Source: Owenia fusiformis
Lineage: Eukaryota > Annelida > Polychaeta > Sabellida > Oweniidae
Direction of reading: 5' to 3'
NCBI GenBank assembly: GCA_903813345.2
Contig: CAIIXF020000001.1
Span: 50,673,885-50,737,884 of the forward strand
DNA length: 64,000 nucleotides
Positions 11,501 to 25,029 of this stretch are shown here, in pieces. Below the pieces are notes generated by a model that had not been told where the DNA came from, did no database searches, and saw only the letters and a program-made list of their open reading frames with translations. The translations under genes and the position numbers were made by a program. Within the stretch, counting starts at the first letter, position 1, and each line of letters starts with the position of its first letter.

Positions 11501-14500
11501 ATTACATACCTAGCAAAGCATTTGTCGGTGTCATTGAATATATGCCTTCGGTCTGTCATAAATATAGTCCTTTCAAGCTTGGGCTATATTGATGACAGAC
11601 CTCAGCCATATATTCAATGATAGGAACATAATGGCTAAATACCTAAATACTCATACAATTATATGTTATTGTGTATACAGAGGATATCCTTTGATTTTTG
11701 AAGGATATCATTTTCAGCTCACATGGTGAGCTATTGCAATCACCCACTTGTTATCCATGAGTATGTAAATATTCTTATTAGTGTTTCTATTTTGAAAGAG
11801 AGACTCACTTGATTCCATTTTGATTCTTCAGGGTAAAAGATCGTCGTATTGCTGCATATGAATTAGCAACACTAGCTTCATGTGGAGATGACAATAAGTT
11901 CCGTATAGTTGCGGATGGTGGACTTGAAATCCTGATCAGTATGGCTCTGTCTAGTGACACTGCCACCCAGGAACATTCTGTGGAGGCCCTTTCTGAAATG
12001 TTGACTGTCCCAGCTATACAAGTAAGTCTATGACAACGTGAATATTAAATGGACATTATTGTACCAATATCTGTTTGAGGTTGTTTTGGATTTCCTCCTA
12101 ATAAGCTCTCTACATTATATAACTGTTAAGAGGAATTTAAAAATAATGGCCACATGTGTTTATTACAAGTCAGAGACAACATTAAGGATAAACACTTTCA
12201 TTTAAACCCCTGGGGTGTCATTAAAAAATCTAGTATCCTTGGTGCCTGCTCCTACATGGGTTTATCTTGGGACTCTATCAACTCACTCAAATTGAAATTC
12301 AACATGAAGTCAATAACATAAGTTTTATCTTTTAATCTCTATCAACGCACTCAAAAAATCACTAAAAATTTGAACTTCACATAAATTCAATATAAAGTAG
12401 GTGACTCTATTGCGCTATCATATACTATCCTCTAGGACACATTTGTTGAGATGGGAGGTGTGAAGACTCTGACTGCCCTGCTTCACTCTACTGAAAGGAG
12501 ACTGATCTATGAGGCTGCAACTGCTCTGTCTTACATTGTAGCAGACTCAGAAGAGAATAAACAAGCAATTGTGGCAGATCACGGGTAAGAATAATGCTGC
12601 AATTCAAAGAAATGTTGATGAGTTAAGAGCTAACAGGGTAAAATCAAGATTTTTATCTTAGGATATTGTGATATATGATAGCTGAAGGATTCTCTGAAAA
12701 TTAAATTCAGTTTTTTTAACTATCCATGTTAAGGTAGTGAATTATACAATAATGAATGCAAGTGTTATATGAGGAAAACATTATATCTTTAACATAATTC
12801 ATCTTAAAGAAAGGAAGGCTAATGTAAATGTAGGCATCATTGAAATGACATATTTATCCTGGATCCATTGTCATTAAAAGATTTCTTCTGATTCCTCTTT
12901 CTGACATTCCAAATAGAAATAAACAAAGGCAGTTAAAGTAAACCTTGTATTCCAGGCTCCAGGATCTTTGCCACGCAGCTCGCCACAGCGACACTGATAC
13001 GCAGAGAATAGTCGCAGGAATCTTCCTTGATCTTGCATTCAATCCTGAGATCCGTGCCCAGATGACCTCGATGAACTCTCCAGCGAAGGCTATGATAGAG
13101 ATGTGTAGAGATAGTGAGGATACTGACACACTGAGGTTTGCCTTACAGACATTGGAGCTTCTGGCCATTGAGAGCCCAGATATGATATGTGCACAGGTAA
13201 AGCAGCAAAAAGTGGTGGCATGTTGCTATAGTAAAGTAAGCCTAATGCAATTGTTGTTGGGAACAATCTGGATGTTGATAGGATAGTCAAAATATGGGAC
13301 TGAAAAAAGTGTGACACCATTGGTGAAAAATGTAACTTCACAAATCATCACAGATTGTCAATTGCTCTTTTTAGTTTTGTGCTTTAATTTTGAAAGTATT
13401 TCAGTTTATCTAAGGCAAAATTCAAAATAATACTCTTTGTTCTCCCTGTAGGAGGATCTGGTAGGTGTCTTACTGAACTTCCCATCACGTTCAACAGATG
13501 ACAAACTCTACCTACTGGCTGGGAAGATTCTACTTTACTATGCTGAGAACCAACAGGTATGGATACTTTCACATAGGAAAGTAAATTACCGTATTCTCTG
13601 TAATTACCGCCCACTCTCTAATAAGCGCCCACCCCGCTTCACAAAGTTCAAGAAACATCGAGGAATCATAATAATCCATAATGAATGAAGGAATTGTTCT
13701 TTATCGGCATTCAGAAATTTCAAAAGCTACTGCGCAGATGTTCTGCGCATGTCAAGGTCGTGAACTTTCTGGTTTCTTTTTAATGTTTCTTGACTTTTAC
13801 ACGACTTTTGCACGAATAATGATGATCTCTCATCAAATTAGAAATAATGTATAACTTTAGATCGATATCCAGCAGTCTCTAGTGGAAATATTGAAGGTAA
13901 TCGGCGATAATGACAAAGTGGGCGTGCCGGAAATAAATTAGACATAGACGGGTCTTCAACCACTGTCAATATTGTCTAAGCGATCTTTACCGTATTCTCT
14001 CCAATAACAGCACTTGTCATATTATTATAAAAATATGTTGAAGAAAATGCATTCTTGTCAAGAAAAATTGCCATACATGAAATTCCTCGGGATTTCTGAT
14101 TTCTTTCATACATGGGCGCTTATTAGAATGGTCTAAATAATGTATTTTCAATTTTCTAAACGCCCTGGGCGCTAATTACAGAGAATACGGTACATAAAAT
14201 TCATCATTAATTACGGAAAGTGTAACATGAAGCCTCAGTCACATTTGCTACACAGCCACGGCAGCCGTAGCTTCCCAAAATCAATATAGAAAATCTACAC
14301 TGTACTGCTTATTCCTATATTTTATGCAGCTGCATATTTCTCTTGAATTTGGGAAGCCATGGCTGTTGTATGGTTGCCGTAGATCAAGTATGACTGAAGC
14401 ATTAGATAGCGAGCATATCAAAAAAAACTGCTTCAATTTTAGAACCTTTGACACATTCACATCCAAATAATTAAAAGCTCTTTCCAAGGAAATTATAGAT

Positions 14501-17451
14501 TCGATACTATTGTGTTTGACACATTTTGTCAGCCTAATTTACTCCTTTATTTGAAAAAAGAAAATTAAAATTTCAAAGTTGATAAACATTTCTAGGTGTA
14601 ATTTTATATGTACAGTAGATCTCAAATATGATATCACTTTGACTAAACTTTTAATATTAATGACTTAAATCAGGATTATTTCTTTATTTCATATTTTATT
14701 CATATCGGTGAAATATTACAGACATGCGAGCAGTTACTACAGCAACCTAACCTGAAAGTATCATTAGATCTCTATGCTCGGACAAGGAGTGCCGTTCTCC
14801 AGAAAGTTGTCGCCAAACTTATATTCTGCTTCATGGAAAACAAGGAGTTCAGGTGAGAAACTACTTATTTTTGAATAAGACTTTAAGGACACTAGATTCT
14901 TCAAAGAGTTTTAATGCATTTGTAAGTTGAACACATCTTGCTAGCAGCAGCAGTGGATGAATGTTAATTCATGTCATTTTACAATGTTTTACATTTGCAG
15001 AAGTCAAGCCAGACAACTGGAGTTGGATGGTATATTAAAGTACATTAAAGACAATGCAGCTGACAGGGAGGCCTGGGATATGGCAGATGAAGGTAAGCTT
15101 AACTAAGCACAATAGAAATTTTTCTTCTGTGAATAATAATATATTGATGTGATAAAAACTCATTTTGTAATACATGCATTGTATAATGATGTGCTGTTAA
15201 TATGTGTCAAAAAAGTTCTTCTGCATTATTTTGAAGACAGATTTAAGACAACCTTAACTTGACTTAAGATTTGCCTTGGGTGTTGCACTTTTCTACAGTT
15301 CTGTTACTCTACTTAATTTGGCGGCTGTTTGAATTTGGCGATTTGCAAAAACTCACCAATTCATGTCTGCGCCAATCTTTCAGAAAAAAATCCCCAGGAA
15401 GGTTTTCATCCAGTGCATCTGTGCATGCGCATTCAGTAATTTTGCTGTACTGTAAAATTAATGAGTCTTCATCTGTGCCAAAGTCAAAACATGATCCTTG
15501 ACTTTACATTGTCTTAGCAACATGCTCACTCTTGTCAAATTCGCTAATTTCACAGGTATTATTCTTGATAAATTTGCCAAATTAAATCTTCACCAATTTT
15601 TGCCAAATTAAGAAGAGCAAATACTATGTATTTGTATCCAATAATACCAATGACTGATATCTCATTACAGCCATAATGAAAGAGATTATTCTTCTGCTTT
15701 AATTATAATGTATGAATTTTGTGTAGCTTCATTATACATTTATGGTCGAAGGAGGTACAAAAAGTAAGAATCACATAGGTGTGCTTAAAAATTTGAAATC
15801 CTGCTTAATCAGGATTTGGATGAAATAAATGCAGCTAGGCTATGTTGTTACATCAAGATAAATTGATGAAAATGTGTTTTACAGCAGTAGATAAAAAAGT
15901 AGATACACAATACATGTAGGTAATACATGGCGTATGCACTATGGAATGATACATAAGCAGCAATAGAAATCAACATTCATTTGTATAACTGTAACTTGTC
16001 AAAAAGTCACTTCCGTTACAATGCTCGTTCAAGCTTATCACTAAAGACTGAATGAAATACCATTCATGCAGTGTATGCCCTAAGGAGCTGGGAGCTGCTT
16101 GTCAAAATGGCATTACAGACCAGTTGCAATGTTATTTTACTATAGTGAAAAATGAACTGGTCTGTATCAAAAGTAACCTTGTAGTGACCAGTGGACATAA
16201 GGGGCATATAGAGCATACACTGCATGCATAAATTTCATCACACTGTTATGCTCTATATAGATGTTATTTACATGGTTCAATCTTGTAGCTTTTATCTACG
16301 ATTCTGAATGAAGTCTCTAAACAGGCTTTACCTGACTTCAATATTGGGTTATAGCGCTTCATTCATCTTTGAATTAGGAATGAGTATGAGACATGAAAAT
16401 TCCTGATTTAAGTGGCAGTAATCAGGTAAAGAATCATAAGAGTAAAATGTTGGAATCAGCATTTTCATTAGTTATGCCAATGTATTGCTTGATCAAAAAA
16501 AGAAAGTAAATGAATTGAATGTTGATCAAAAATATTCAAATTCTTGCAGTTTTTCAGAATTGTGGTCAAATAGCCTCGCAAATCAAAACATTTTCATGAA
16601 ACAAAGTCAAAGATTTACTTTTTGTAAGAAAAAATTATGATAAGGAATGCATTGCGCAATGATTATTGTAAAACTGATTATATTTCAAAAAGCTTCAATC
16701 AGTTAATAATATACATCTCCATCATTTGTCACCTATTTTATTCCCTTTTCAATAAAAACATTTAGAAATACATCCTTCATATGGTCATTTGTCACATAGG
16801 TTGCAATTCCTTCAAATTCTGTTTTACAAAGAAGTTTGACAACTTAGATAAAATTGAGTATCACAGGGTTTCTTATAGAATTTCAACAAATTCCAGCCTT
16901 ATGTTTAATCATCGATCAATCATGGTTAGCATTAGATCAACCTATAGTGGAGCACTTGTCAGACAGTGATCTCACCAGCGTTAACGCAAGTGGGCACAGC
17001 ACCCACCTGAGATTTATAAAAAATGCTTGTACCCACCTGAAAATCCTTTTGCACCCACTTGAAAATGAGAAAAATCATGAAAATGGACATATTTTGACCA
17101 ATTTTGGACTGATTTGTGAAAATGAGAAATGTCCACCCACTTGAGAAAAAATCATGTGGAGAGCACAGTTTGAGTTACCAAAGGTGTTCCACTTGTACAG
17201 GTTTTACTGTATATAACATACTTTGTCATCTTCTTACAGGCATCAGGATAATGAATGAAGAACCATCTGGAGTACCCAATCTGGCAACCATGTCCACCTT
17301 GGAAAAATTGGCCCAACTAGAGGATGACAAACCCTCTTATCTGAGGGATAGATTTGGCTCTCGAGGATCTCTAAGCTCCAAGTCATCACTCCGATCAATA
17401 GATAAAATCTCTTCAAAAGGATCGGGAGATGTCAGGAAAGGAATAGACTGA
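8554..17451 (+). CDS. Ubiquitin-like / four-TM / armadillo-repeat protein, 14 exons
   Basis: Exons are 8554-8586, 8847-9059, 9565-9705, 10082-10236, 10648-10741, 10977-11120, 11367-11443, 11832-12021, 12436-12584, 12956-13196, 13452-13556, 14722-14852, 15001-15092 and 17240-17451. All have GT-AG introns and compatible phases, giving 658 residues. Residues 1-70 look like a ubiquitin fold, ending DYKIPDNAVIKMVPM where ubiquitin has its last strands. Four hydrophobic segments follow at about 131-148, 150-166, 183-206 and 229-255. Residues 285-560 form repeated amphipathic helices of armadillo type. The tail (610-658) is rich in Ser, Lys and Arg. The start was chosen because exon 1 (MIIYVESKAFL) gives the first beta strand and a strong GTAAGA donor. 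I do not recognise an orthologue. A cytosolic ubiquitin-like head and armadillo platform on a membrane anchor suggests an adaptor, but the function is unknown. Confidence 0.82.
9268..9425 (+). repeat. Dispersed GTCACCAC repeat family, intronic copy
   Basis: This copy starts near TTGTCACCACC, runs through short degenerate TTTGGCATTYGGTGATTG-like units, and ends with GTCTGTAGCAAATGGTAGG then TGACATTTTGCATG. Related copies are at 40190-40375, 44180-44280 and 62836-63015. It lies in intron 2 of the gene at 8554. Confidence 0.65.
11530..11622. repeat. Intronic foldback (hairpin-forming inverted repeat)
   Basis: Arms of about 40 bp (TCATTGAATATATGCCTTCG near 11531 and its near-complement ending near 11620) are separated by about 10 bp. 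They would form a long stem in the transcript between exons 7 and 8 of the gene at 8554. Confidence 0.6.
13589..14190. mobile_element. TA-flanked MITE, internally deleted copy (family A)
   Basis: The 602-bp element has the same CCGTATTCTCTGTAATTA termini as the element at 133-912. TA lies at 13587-13588 and 14191-14192. It is inverted relative to the first copy and lacks about 180 bp of its interior. It sits in intron 11 of the gene at 8554. Confidence 0.88.
14232..14400. mobile_element. Short foldback element
   Basis: Imperfect inverted arms of about 50 bp (14232-14277 and 14348-14400) share CAGTCA at their outer ends and TTCCCA/TGGGAA at their inner ends. There is no coding content. It lies about 40 bp from the family A MITE, in the same intron. 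Confidence 0.55.
16066..16230. mobile_element. Short foldback element
   Basis: The outer arms share ATGCAGTGTATGC and its complement, and the inner arms share ACAGACCAGTT and AACTGGTCTGT. The total is about 165 bp without coding capacity, in the large last intron (15093-17239) of the gene at 8554. Confidence 0.55.
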
Positions 17452-20400
17452 ATCATTAAATCAAAAATTCTGATACCAAAGACTTTAGAATAGCTTACAG
17501 TGGACTCCTACAATGCATGGACTCAGACTGGCTCCTCAGCTACAATATCAGCTGATGATCTGTACATACCTTTCGCTTTCTGAAGGTGTGAATTCCCCCA
17601 GATATGGATAAATTGAATCCAAAGATTATAAAATTTGACAAATGTAGTGTTTACTAAATAATTTAGACAAGATACCCATGTATTTTGACCATTCCAGATT
17701 TTTGATTTTTCAAAAGAAGAATGCATGTTGTATGATTTTATTGACCATGTTACATGTTTATCCTCCGTCCACAATTTATTCAAAAATTACAAAATATATT
17801 TTAGATGTTATTTTTCTCGATGAGGATTTCATAATCATGTACATGTATGTTTGTATTACCATTTTAAAGAGTCGTGCATGATTTCTGAAACCTCGTTATT
17901 CAACTCACCTAAGTAATAGTTCTTCGAAGCCATAAAATTATATAATTAACACATACGGTACTTTGTACAAAATCTCTAAATAAGACCCCATAGAATCCCC
18001 TGTAAAACCTTCGGTAGGAAACCCTATTAGACTTTATATGGTTTCACTCCCAGAACATCCTTATCTCAATTAAATTTTTAATATTTAGGTTGAATCAAAT
18101 AAAACGGTTTCAGGGATCTTTTTAGCCTCTTTAAACATAGATGATTACAAGCTGGACTTGTTCACATTTATGCATGTTAATAAGATATGAATGTACAAAT
18201 ATATTTTGTAGTGACTAGCCCTATAATTTGTAAGATCACAAAATTCTTAGATGTGTGTACCAATTTTATATTGCTAATTAGGTAAGTCATTAGTATAGGC
18301 TAAATTTTGTAACTGTGTTTAGTGATATGTACATCATTGATATTTGTTTGTCAAATTTATTTTTATTCATGCATATTATTGCTTCCGTCCAAAAAAAGTA
18401 TTCCATCGTTGTACTTTTGTACATTTTACAGAATCCTTCCTTGCCAGATGTAATATGTAGAGTTGTAGGCTAGACCTAACATAATATTTATATATATAAC
18501 AAGTGTAATAATTTATCTATCCAGATCACTAACATGTATGCAATGTATACATATTGTAGAATAGACTAGTACCTGCCAGGAGCAGGTCTTTATATCTATG
18601 CTTCATAGGAAAATAAAATATATTGTAACAAAATATGTTTTTTTGTGTTTATAACATCTGATTTTATTTGATAAGTGTTCCCTTTTTATTTGGCATACAT
18701 TTAAAAAACAACAGAAAACAGTTCAAGTTCTGCAAACAGACGCCAGTCCTTTCACTTAACTCGTAGCAGTATGGACTATTTCACTAGATTTTACAACTGT
18801 GGTCTGATATTTTTCAAAATCATTGATAAATATACTTTTCAGCTTACACCAAGCAAATGCCTTTTTGTGAATAAATTTTTTCCATGTTACATATCCAATG
18901 AGGTCATATGAAAAAGCACTGCACATGCAACACATGTTTGAAATATCAATATTATACAAATATTAAATTCTTTTGAAGTGAATACCAGTGTATCTTTCAC
19001 AAGTGATATTCTGGAAGAGCTCGTGGAATATCATCTAATTTGATGTTTAACCTCTTGACTACCTGGAGTGACGAGATTTCTCGTGACCTCAGAAATGACC
19101 TTGAAACCCAGAGTGACAAGAAAATCTCTCACAAACTTTTTCACTAAAATTGCTCTTACTTGAACAATTTTCATCCCATTTACACCAAAAATGTTTTAAA
19201 ATCTATTTGTACTGAGTTGAGCATCTAAAGTTTCATAGGTATGTAGTAAAATGTCAAAATGTGGCAAAAATGAAAAAACTGGATTCAACTGATTTTAGCC
19301 TGGGATTCAAGAGGTTAATTAATAATACCATTGTACTCCTGGGGATATTTAAGATAAAAATACACTTGACTAAGTCATGGTTGGTGAATATCATATTCCA
19401 TTGAATATATACAGAATATCACATTATTTTGAGTGATATCATTTTTATCGCCGAGTTGATATCAAATATCAACACGAGTGAGCGAAGAAAAGGCGATAAA
19501 ATGATATCACGAGAAATTATGTGATTTTGGGTTTATCCCATGATTACAATCACATTTTAATAATAAAATATAACAAGAGAATAAATTATCTGACCTAATT
19601 TCCAACAATATTGTGGCGCGAAATGCAAATGTGATATCACACGGATATGCGTGAGATAAACGATATCACACGCATATGAGTTTGATAAACGATTTTCTGG
19701 AAAATATCACACGGATTTCAATAATATCAGAAATATCAATGGCTGTTATTGTACAGATAACACATTAATCGTGGGATAAAGCTTGTTATTTTTAGTCACA
19801 TGTAGCACATGGACCAATCAGAGAGAGGAATATGACAGTGACATAATAAAATATTATATTTATATTCTACTATGGATTATAAATATGCATTTTCTAATGA
19901 AATCAAATTACGTGGGAAGGGCACTCAACCTCATTAAATCAATGTAACAGGTAGAACTGCAGTGGAGCTTCATTTTTTTTTCAAAATTAATGTTTAATTT
20001 TAAATTAAGCCTCTTGAATTTCAATGAATCAAGAGACTAATGTACAGGGTGAAGCAAAAATGTCCATATTATATTTGATGATTACTGTTGAATCTCAAGT
20101 GAAAATATTATTGAAATTCATGTAATAAAAAAAAGTTAAAGCAAAATCAAAAATATAGAACTATGATGCACATGACTACATGTACTTCAATGTAAGACAT
20201 GTGTCATGTGATAGATAACTCAACAATTAATCTAAAATAAAATGAGCTAACTAGAGTGATATAATGGCCATTATGAAATATTTATATCCGTTATACTATA
20301 CATAAACAAGGCCAGAACATTCCATCTTTACTAATATTTGTAAGTAGTAATATTCAACAATATATACCAAAGTAAAGCTACTTTCCAAAATGATATATAC

Positions 20401-20846
20401 AGTACAATGAATAACTAGAAAAACAGAAATCCAAGGAATAACAGATCAGATTGAACAAAAATACATTACTATTTCATCATATCATTAATCATTTTGAAAA
20501 TTCACTAATCATTTTGAAAATTCACTAATCATTTAAATTTGCTTATTAAGCAGCTTCCACGTATAGTAAAATGAAACAGTTGCCACATGACTGATTCGAT
20601 GACATCATCAAATAAATCCATTATTAAATAAAAATGATTCCTTTAGGTCTAAATTATTATTTCAGTTGTCTTTTAAGGCTATTTGTTGAGCCTTGAGCTA
20701 TTGCAATTGATGTCATTGTCTCAACCATGGCTGTGTTTGACACAGCCTTCCCCACACACTAGTACTATTTAGTATCAAATATACAATGCTGTACATACAA
20801 AATAAATTAATTCATATAAAATGGTCCACATAAAAATTAATATGGA
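17452..20846. other. Intergenic: 3' UTR and convergent spacer, no gene seen
   Basis: This stretch separates two convergent genes. A strong AATAAA at 18612-18617 probably ends the transcript of the gene at 8554, giving a 3' UTR of about 1.2 kb. Near 19430-19512 a GTGATATCATTTTTATCGCC arm is paired with its inverted copy (GGCGATAAAATGATATCAC), followed by several degenerate GATATCACACG units up to 19720. No further coding region is supported. Confidence 0.6.
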
Positions 20847-23104
20847 CTAAGGCTCAACTTTATAACCTTTAATCCATGGTAATCCAGTTCCAACTTTCTG
20901 TTTGTAGTCCAAATAGTCTTCACCAAAAAAGTTTAAAAGTGAGATCTCCTCGTCATAGATTCTAGCTTTGAAGAACATCCATGATGCTCCTGTGTACGCC
21001 ACTATGCAGAGTGGATTGCACAGAGTCAACTGAAAACAAACAGCAGAGATGAATTATAAAATTGGAAAAACATACACTGTCATATAGGCTCATGTATCAA
21101 ATTGACAATTTATATGAATTAAGCGAGTACCCAAATTGCAGGTAAATATTTCACACCCTTTTAGCTCATATCAACATTTACAATATCATGCTTTTTGAAA
21201 ATTCAAAATTCATATCGTATACTAGACAATCTTAGATTCATTCATTTTTATCTTGTATTTTTGTTCATTTTACCTCACCATTTGGAAAAAAGAATGGATA
21301 TTTTAAAAATACGTATGAATTTTAAGTAATTTGAAATGGATATATTCCTCCTCAATGGACACCCATATTTGAATTGTTTTGCATTATATGTACCATACCT
21401 GTGTTCCTATACTCCAGTAAAACCAGCCAACATATGAGGGATGACGAGTGTATTGGTAAACACCATGAGTGACTAGTGTATGACCCTCCTCTTTCACATG
21501 CTGCACATAATGATTAAAATTTGCCCTGGCTGTTACCATGGCAATCTTACGTAGTGATTCACCAAATATCATCAATAAAAGTCCAATGAAACTGATAAAC
21601 CGAAACTGCTTCAGACCTGGAATTTTAAGAGAACATATACAGAAAGGGAAACAGACTAGGGTGGTGTAATGTAATTCTAGTCTGATACAGTACAGTAAAA
21701 CCTATAAAGTGGAATACCTCTCTAAGGGGAGCACCTCCATAAATGGAACACTTTTCAAAGTCCCGCAACCTTCTTTTTAGAGGTACCAAAGATGGTCCAA
21801 TTTCACAGGTTTTACTGTATTTAGTCAAGGAGGATTGGCTCCCAGAGTGCACCACCGATATTCTGTCCCATATATGGGTATGTCGTAATACAAAATTCGA
21901 ATTCAAACAGCCGCCATTTTGTTCACTTCAACATTTAAATCGTGAATTTTGGTCTTATTTCCAAACGAAAAATTCCAAAACTCACAAGAAATGATCGAGA
22001 TATTGGTTCGAATCTTTTGAACTGTTTATTTTGAATTTATAGTCGGTTTTAATTTCAGAAAATAACGACATTTCGACGTTTTCATTGTTGGAAAATATCG
22101 AGTTTCGATCCTGGGAGCCAATCCTCCTTGGTATTTAGTTTTTGAAAAATTGCACCATTGACCTGTTGACAGAGGACTCTCGTGGTTAATAGTTATGTAA
22201 ATTAAAATATGTTCAGTAAAAGAAAATATTATCTGTCCAATACAAGGAAAGATATTTCACTTTTTGGTTGATAAACAATTTTCTAATCCATATTTCTAGA
22301 TGTACTTTTAGTAGTAGATTTGACATGACTTTGACTGAATTTTGAATATTTAATGACCTAAATCAAGATTATTTCTCCTCGCATCTAGTCTATTGTCTTT
22401 ACCTGGAAAGAAATACCACTCAATGGCGAACTCAATCCAACTGGAAACAGCAGCAATCTTGTATTCTCTACTATGGTTGAGCAAATATGACTCCAATGTG
22501 AGGCTGTGAGGGTTACATACAGCAGTTGTGAAGTATTCCGACCAATGGAAGAACGCAAGAAATGTGAGGTACCAGCCAAAGTGTGTCACAGTGTTATCCG
22601 AGAAACTCAGTATTAATCCTGCTCCAAAGGCGACACCGATCCCACCGCCTCTTACCACTACCTGAAAGTGTAGATGGAAAATTTATGGTAAGTAACCGAC
22701 GACCCCCGCCATTTACCTATAATAACCGTGGCAATAACTTATAGGACTCAAAGGGGGGGGGGGGTATTTTATGACTATCCGACAAAAGATGTGAGAACTA
22801 GATCTACATAGGTTGTCACAGTTCCAAATGGAATTTTCATAACACTAATTAGTGACGAGGCTACAGCAGATGTCTAATATTCATTCAATCAATTGATTTA
22901 AAATTTTACCTGAAATGCTTGTCCTCCTTTGTAAAGACCCAACAATATGAGATTGACAGCAGCAACATATCCAATCAATATATATATGTACCAATCAGTT
23001 ATGATACTATATAACGTCCTGTGTGTATATGCAAGAAGAGGGACCACAACTATACTTGCCCCAAGAAGAAAACTGAAGAGACTTCTTTTGGCATTCGCGA
23101 TCAT
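20847..23104 (-). CDS. ICMT: Isoprenylcysteine carboxyl methyltransferase, 4 exons, complete
   Basis: Minus-strand exons are 22910-23104, 22403-22661, 21399-21616 and 20847-21029. They join in phase to 284 residues, the usual length of animal ICMT. The enzyme sits in the ER membrane and uses S-adenosylmethionine to methylate the C-terminal prenylcysteine of CAAX proteins such as Ras and Rho. The sequence shows several hydrophobic helices, HFGWYLTFLAFFHWSEY, the LLNHSREY segment, and the conserved C-terminal SAM/prenyl-binding region with RHPSYVGWFYWSIGTQ (RHP at about 209-211), CNP and EEISLLNFFGEDYLDY. The start at 23104 matches known N-termini (FLLGAS near residue 12). An in-frame upstream ATG near 23131 would add about nine residues. 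The second intron holds two small transposons. Confidence 0.96.
21693..21817. mobile_element. 125-bp MITE with CAGTAAAACCT termini
   Basis: CAGTAAAACCT and its complement AGGTTTTACTG form the ends. TA lies on each side at 21691-21692 and 21818-21819. The 9-bp target duplication of the adjacent family B MITE begins at this element's last base, so the family B MITE inserted at this boundary later. Confidence 0.6.
21826..22130. mobile_element. MITE with 9-bp target duplications (family B), copy 2
   Basis: It has the same 305 bp and CAAGGAGGATTGGCTCCCAG termini as 8240-8544, in the same orientation. It is flanked by GTATTTAGT at 21817-21825 and 22131-22139. It lies in intron 2 of ICMT. Confidence 0.92.
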
Positions 23105-23849
23105 TTTGAAATCTGGCAGTGCACGCCACATATAGATTTTCCGAGGGTTTATATCACGGGCATAGACAAGAATAAAAGTCTTATTTTTGTTAGGATATAT
23201 GGCCAAAATGTATTACAAGTAATGATGTACGCCAGACACAAGGATTCACTTTTAAAATGTTGATAATACAGATGAAATATAGTGAATGTTAAAACTTTGA
23301 TGGGGTGGTCATTATTTTAATGCACTTCCGGTTAGTCTAGCATGAAAGTTTTTGAGAAATTACTTCTATCTCTTATTTAACTATTTTCAGTTAGATTTAG
23401 ATGATTCCGCTCCTGTGTGAGTAATTTATTTAATCATAATAGTTCATTCCATCAAGAAATCATGCGGTTTGATTAGTTGTAATTATATTGAATAAATTCA
23501 GTGACATTGGATTTTTTTCTGTGGTTTTATTTCAAATATTTGCATTTGGATGGGATCGCCCCTGGGATAGCATACCGTTACGTCATGAATCATAATCGTT
23601 CTTTTGAAAGTTCATGGTGATATATTCATCAGGTTCCAGGATGTATAGACTTTCTTGCCCAGTTATCTACTTCTGACGTCGTAGAGCTACGTTTTCATTA
23701 TTTCAACATTTCAAATTCGGGGAGTTGATAACTGGGCAGACTGGTTTGGTTACTATCCTATAGTGTTTGGGAAAACTTCCACTATCCGTGTTTTTGTGCT
23801 ACAGAATCTTGATCCGATATTAGTAATGGATATCTAATTCAAATATGTA

Positions 23850-24630
23850 CAGTTGGGGACAAAAATAAATGACAGGTCGATTTTCGATTACCATTTCCTA
23901 ATTATGGTGGTCTGAAAGCCCATAATTTCCAATATTGTCTAGATATATATCCCTTAAAATTTGTATATTTTACCATGGGCTTTCAACTAGAAGGGTAGGC
24001 AACTTCCCATATTTCATACATAAACATTGCCATGGGTTTTCAAAATTGGAGAATGTACACATTCCAAGAAAATCTTATTTTGTACTTTTTATTGATGATT
24101 AAAAGAAATAACTCAAAAATAAAAACATGATCTTCTACATACATCTTGATATTTTAATAAAAATTGGAATTCATCATAATTATGACAATACAGAAAGTGA
24201 ACATTCTCCCACAAATTATGTTTTTATTGGAATGTGTTCTTGAATAATTACCCACAATGCAATACTCAAAGAGAACATCTTGATAACTCTTTTTCTTATT
24301 GGTCTCTTTTGTTTACTTTTATATGATATTGAATATATTTTATACTTAAATCATATTAAAAATTGATTTTTATTCAAAATAATACTAAAACATATACATT
24401 TATCTAATACTTTTTGAAAAATTGCCATAAAAGGGAAGCATGTCATTGCTCATTTTGAAGGTCTCATGTTATTACATAGAGTTGCATACCCTTCTAGTTG
24501 AAAGCCCATGATTTTACATTTTGTATAATCTCATCCACTGATGTATGGCCTCTTGTAAATTCTCTTATTTTTAACATGGGAAATCCTCACTTCAGCAAAT
24601 CCACCTGTCATTTATTTATGTCCCCAACTG
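23850..24630. mobile_element. TA-flanked MITE with CAGTTGGGGACA termini, 781 bp
   Basis: Inverted termini of about 28 bp (CAGTTGGGGACA..AAATAAATGACAGGT) are flanked by TA at 23848-23849 and 24631-24632. A second inverted pair inside it (CATGGGCTTTCAACTAGAAG near 23976 and its complement near 24492) makes it largely foldback. It has no transposase. Confidence 0.8.
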
Positions 24631-24634
24631 TATG

Positions 24635-25029
24635 TAGAGTCCATTTCACTGCTTCATTTCGTCAGTAGAACGGCAAAAATAAGAAATTGGGAGACATTTG
24701 TGCAATAATATATGGAAAAGTATATTCATAATGTACATGAATGACATTTGTATATTTCAGATTTTTTAGTTTTTTGTGCAATAAGCCTGTGCCGTCTTGT
24801 AATTTGAAGAATTTCAGCCATGTTAATCTTATTGAAAATAACATGGCAGAGAAACATCCAAATATAAGAGGCCACACACTTTATAAGCCAAACTAGAAGC
24901 AATCCAAGATATACAAATGTCATTCATGTACATTATGAATATACTTTTCCACATATTATCGCACAATGGTCTCCCAATTTCTTATTTTTGCCGTTCTACT
25001 GACGAAATGAAACAGTGAAATGGACTCTA
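24635..25029. repeat. Large inverted repeat with ~120-bp arms
   Basis: Arms at 24635-24757 and 24907-25029 are near-perfect complements with a spacer of about 150 bp. The outer ends read TAGAGTCCATTTCACTG. It directly abuts the MITE that ends at 24630. Confidence 0.8.
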
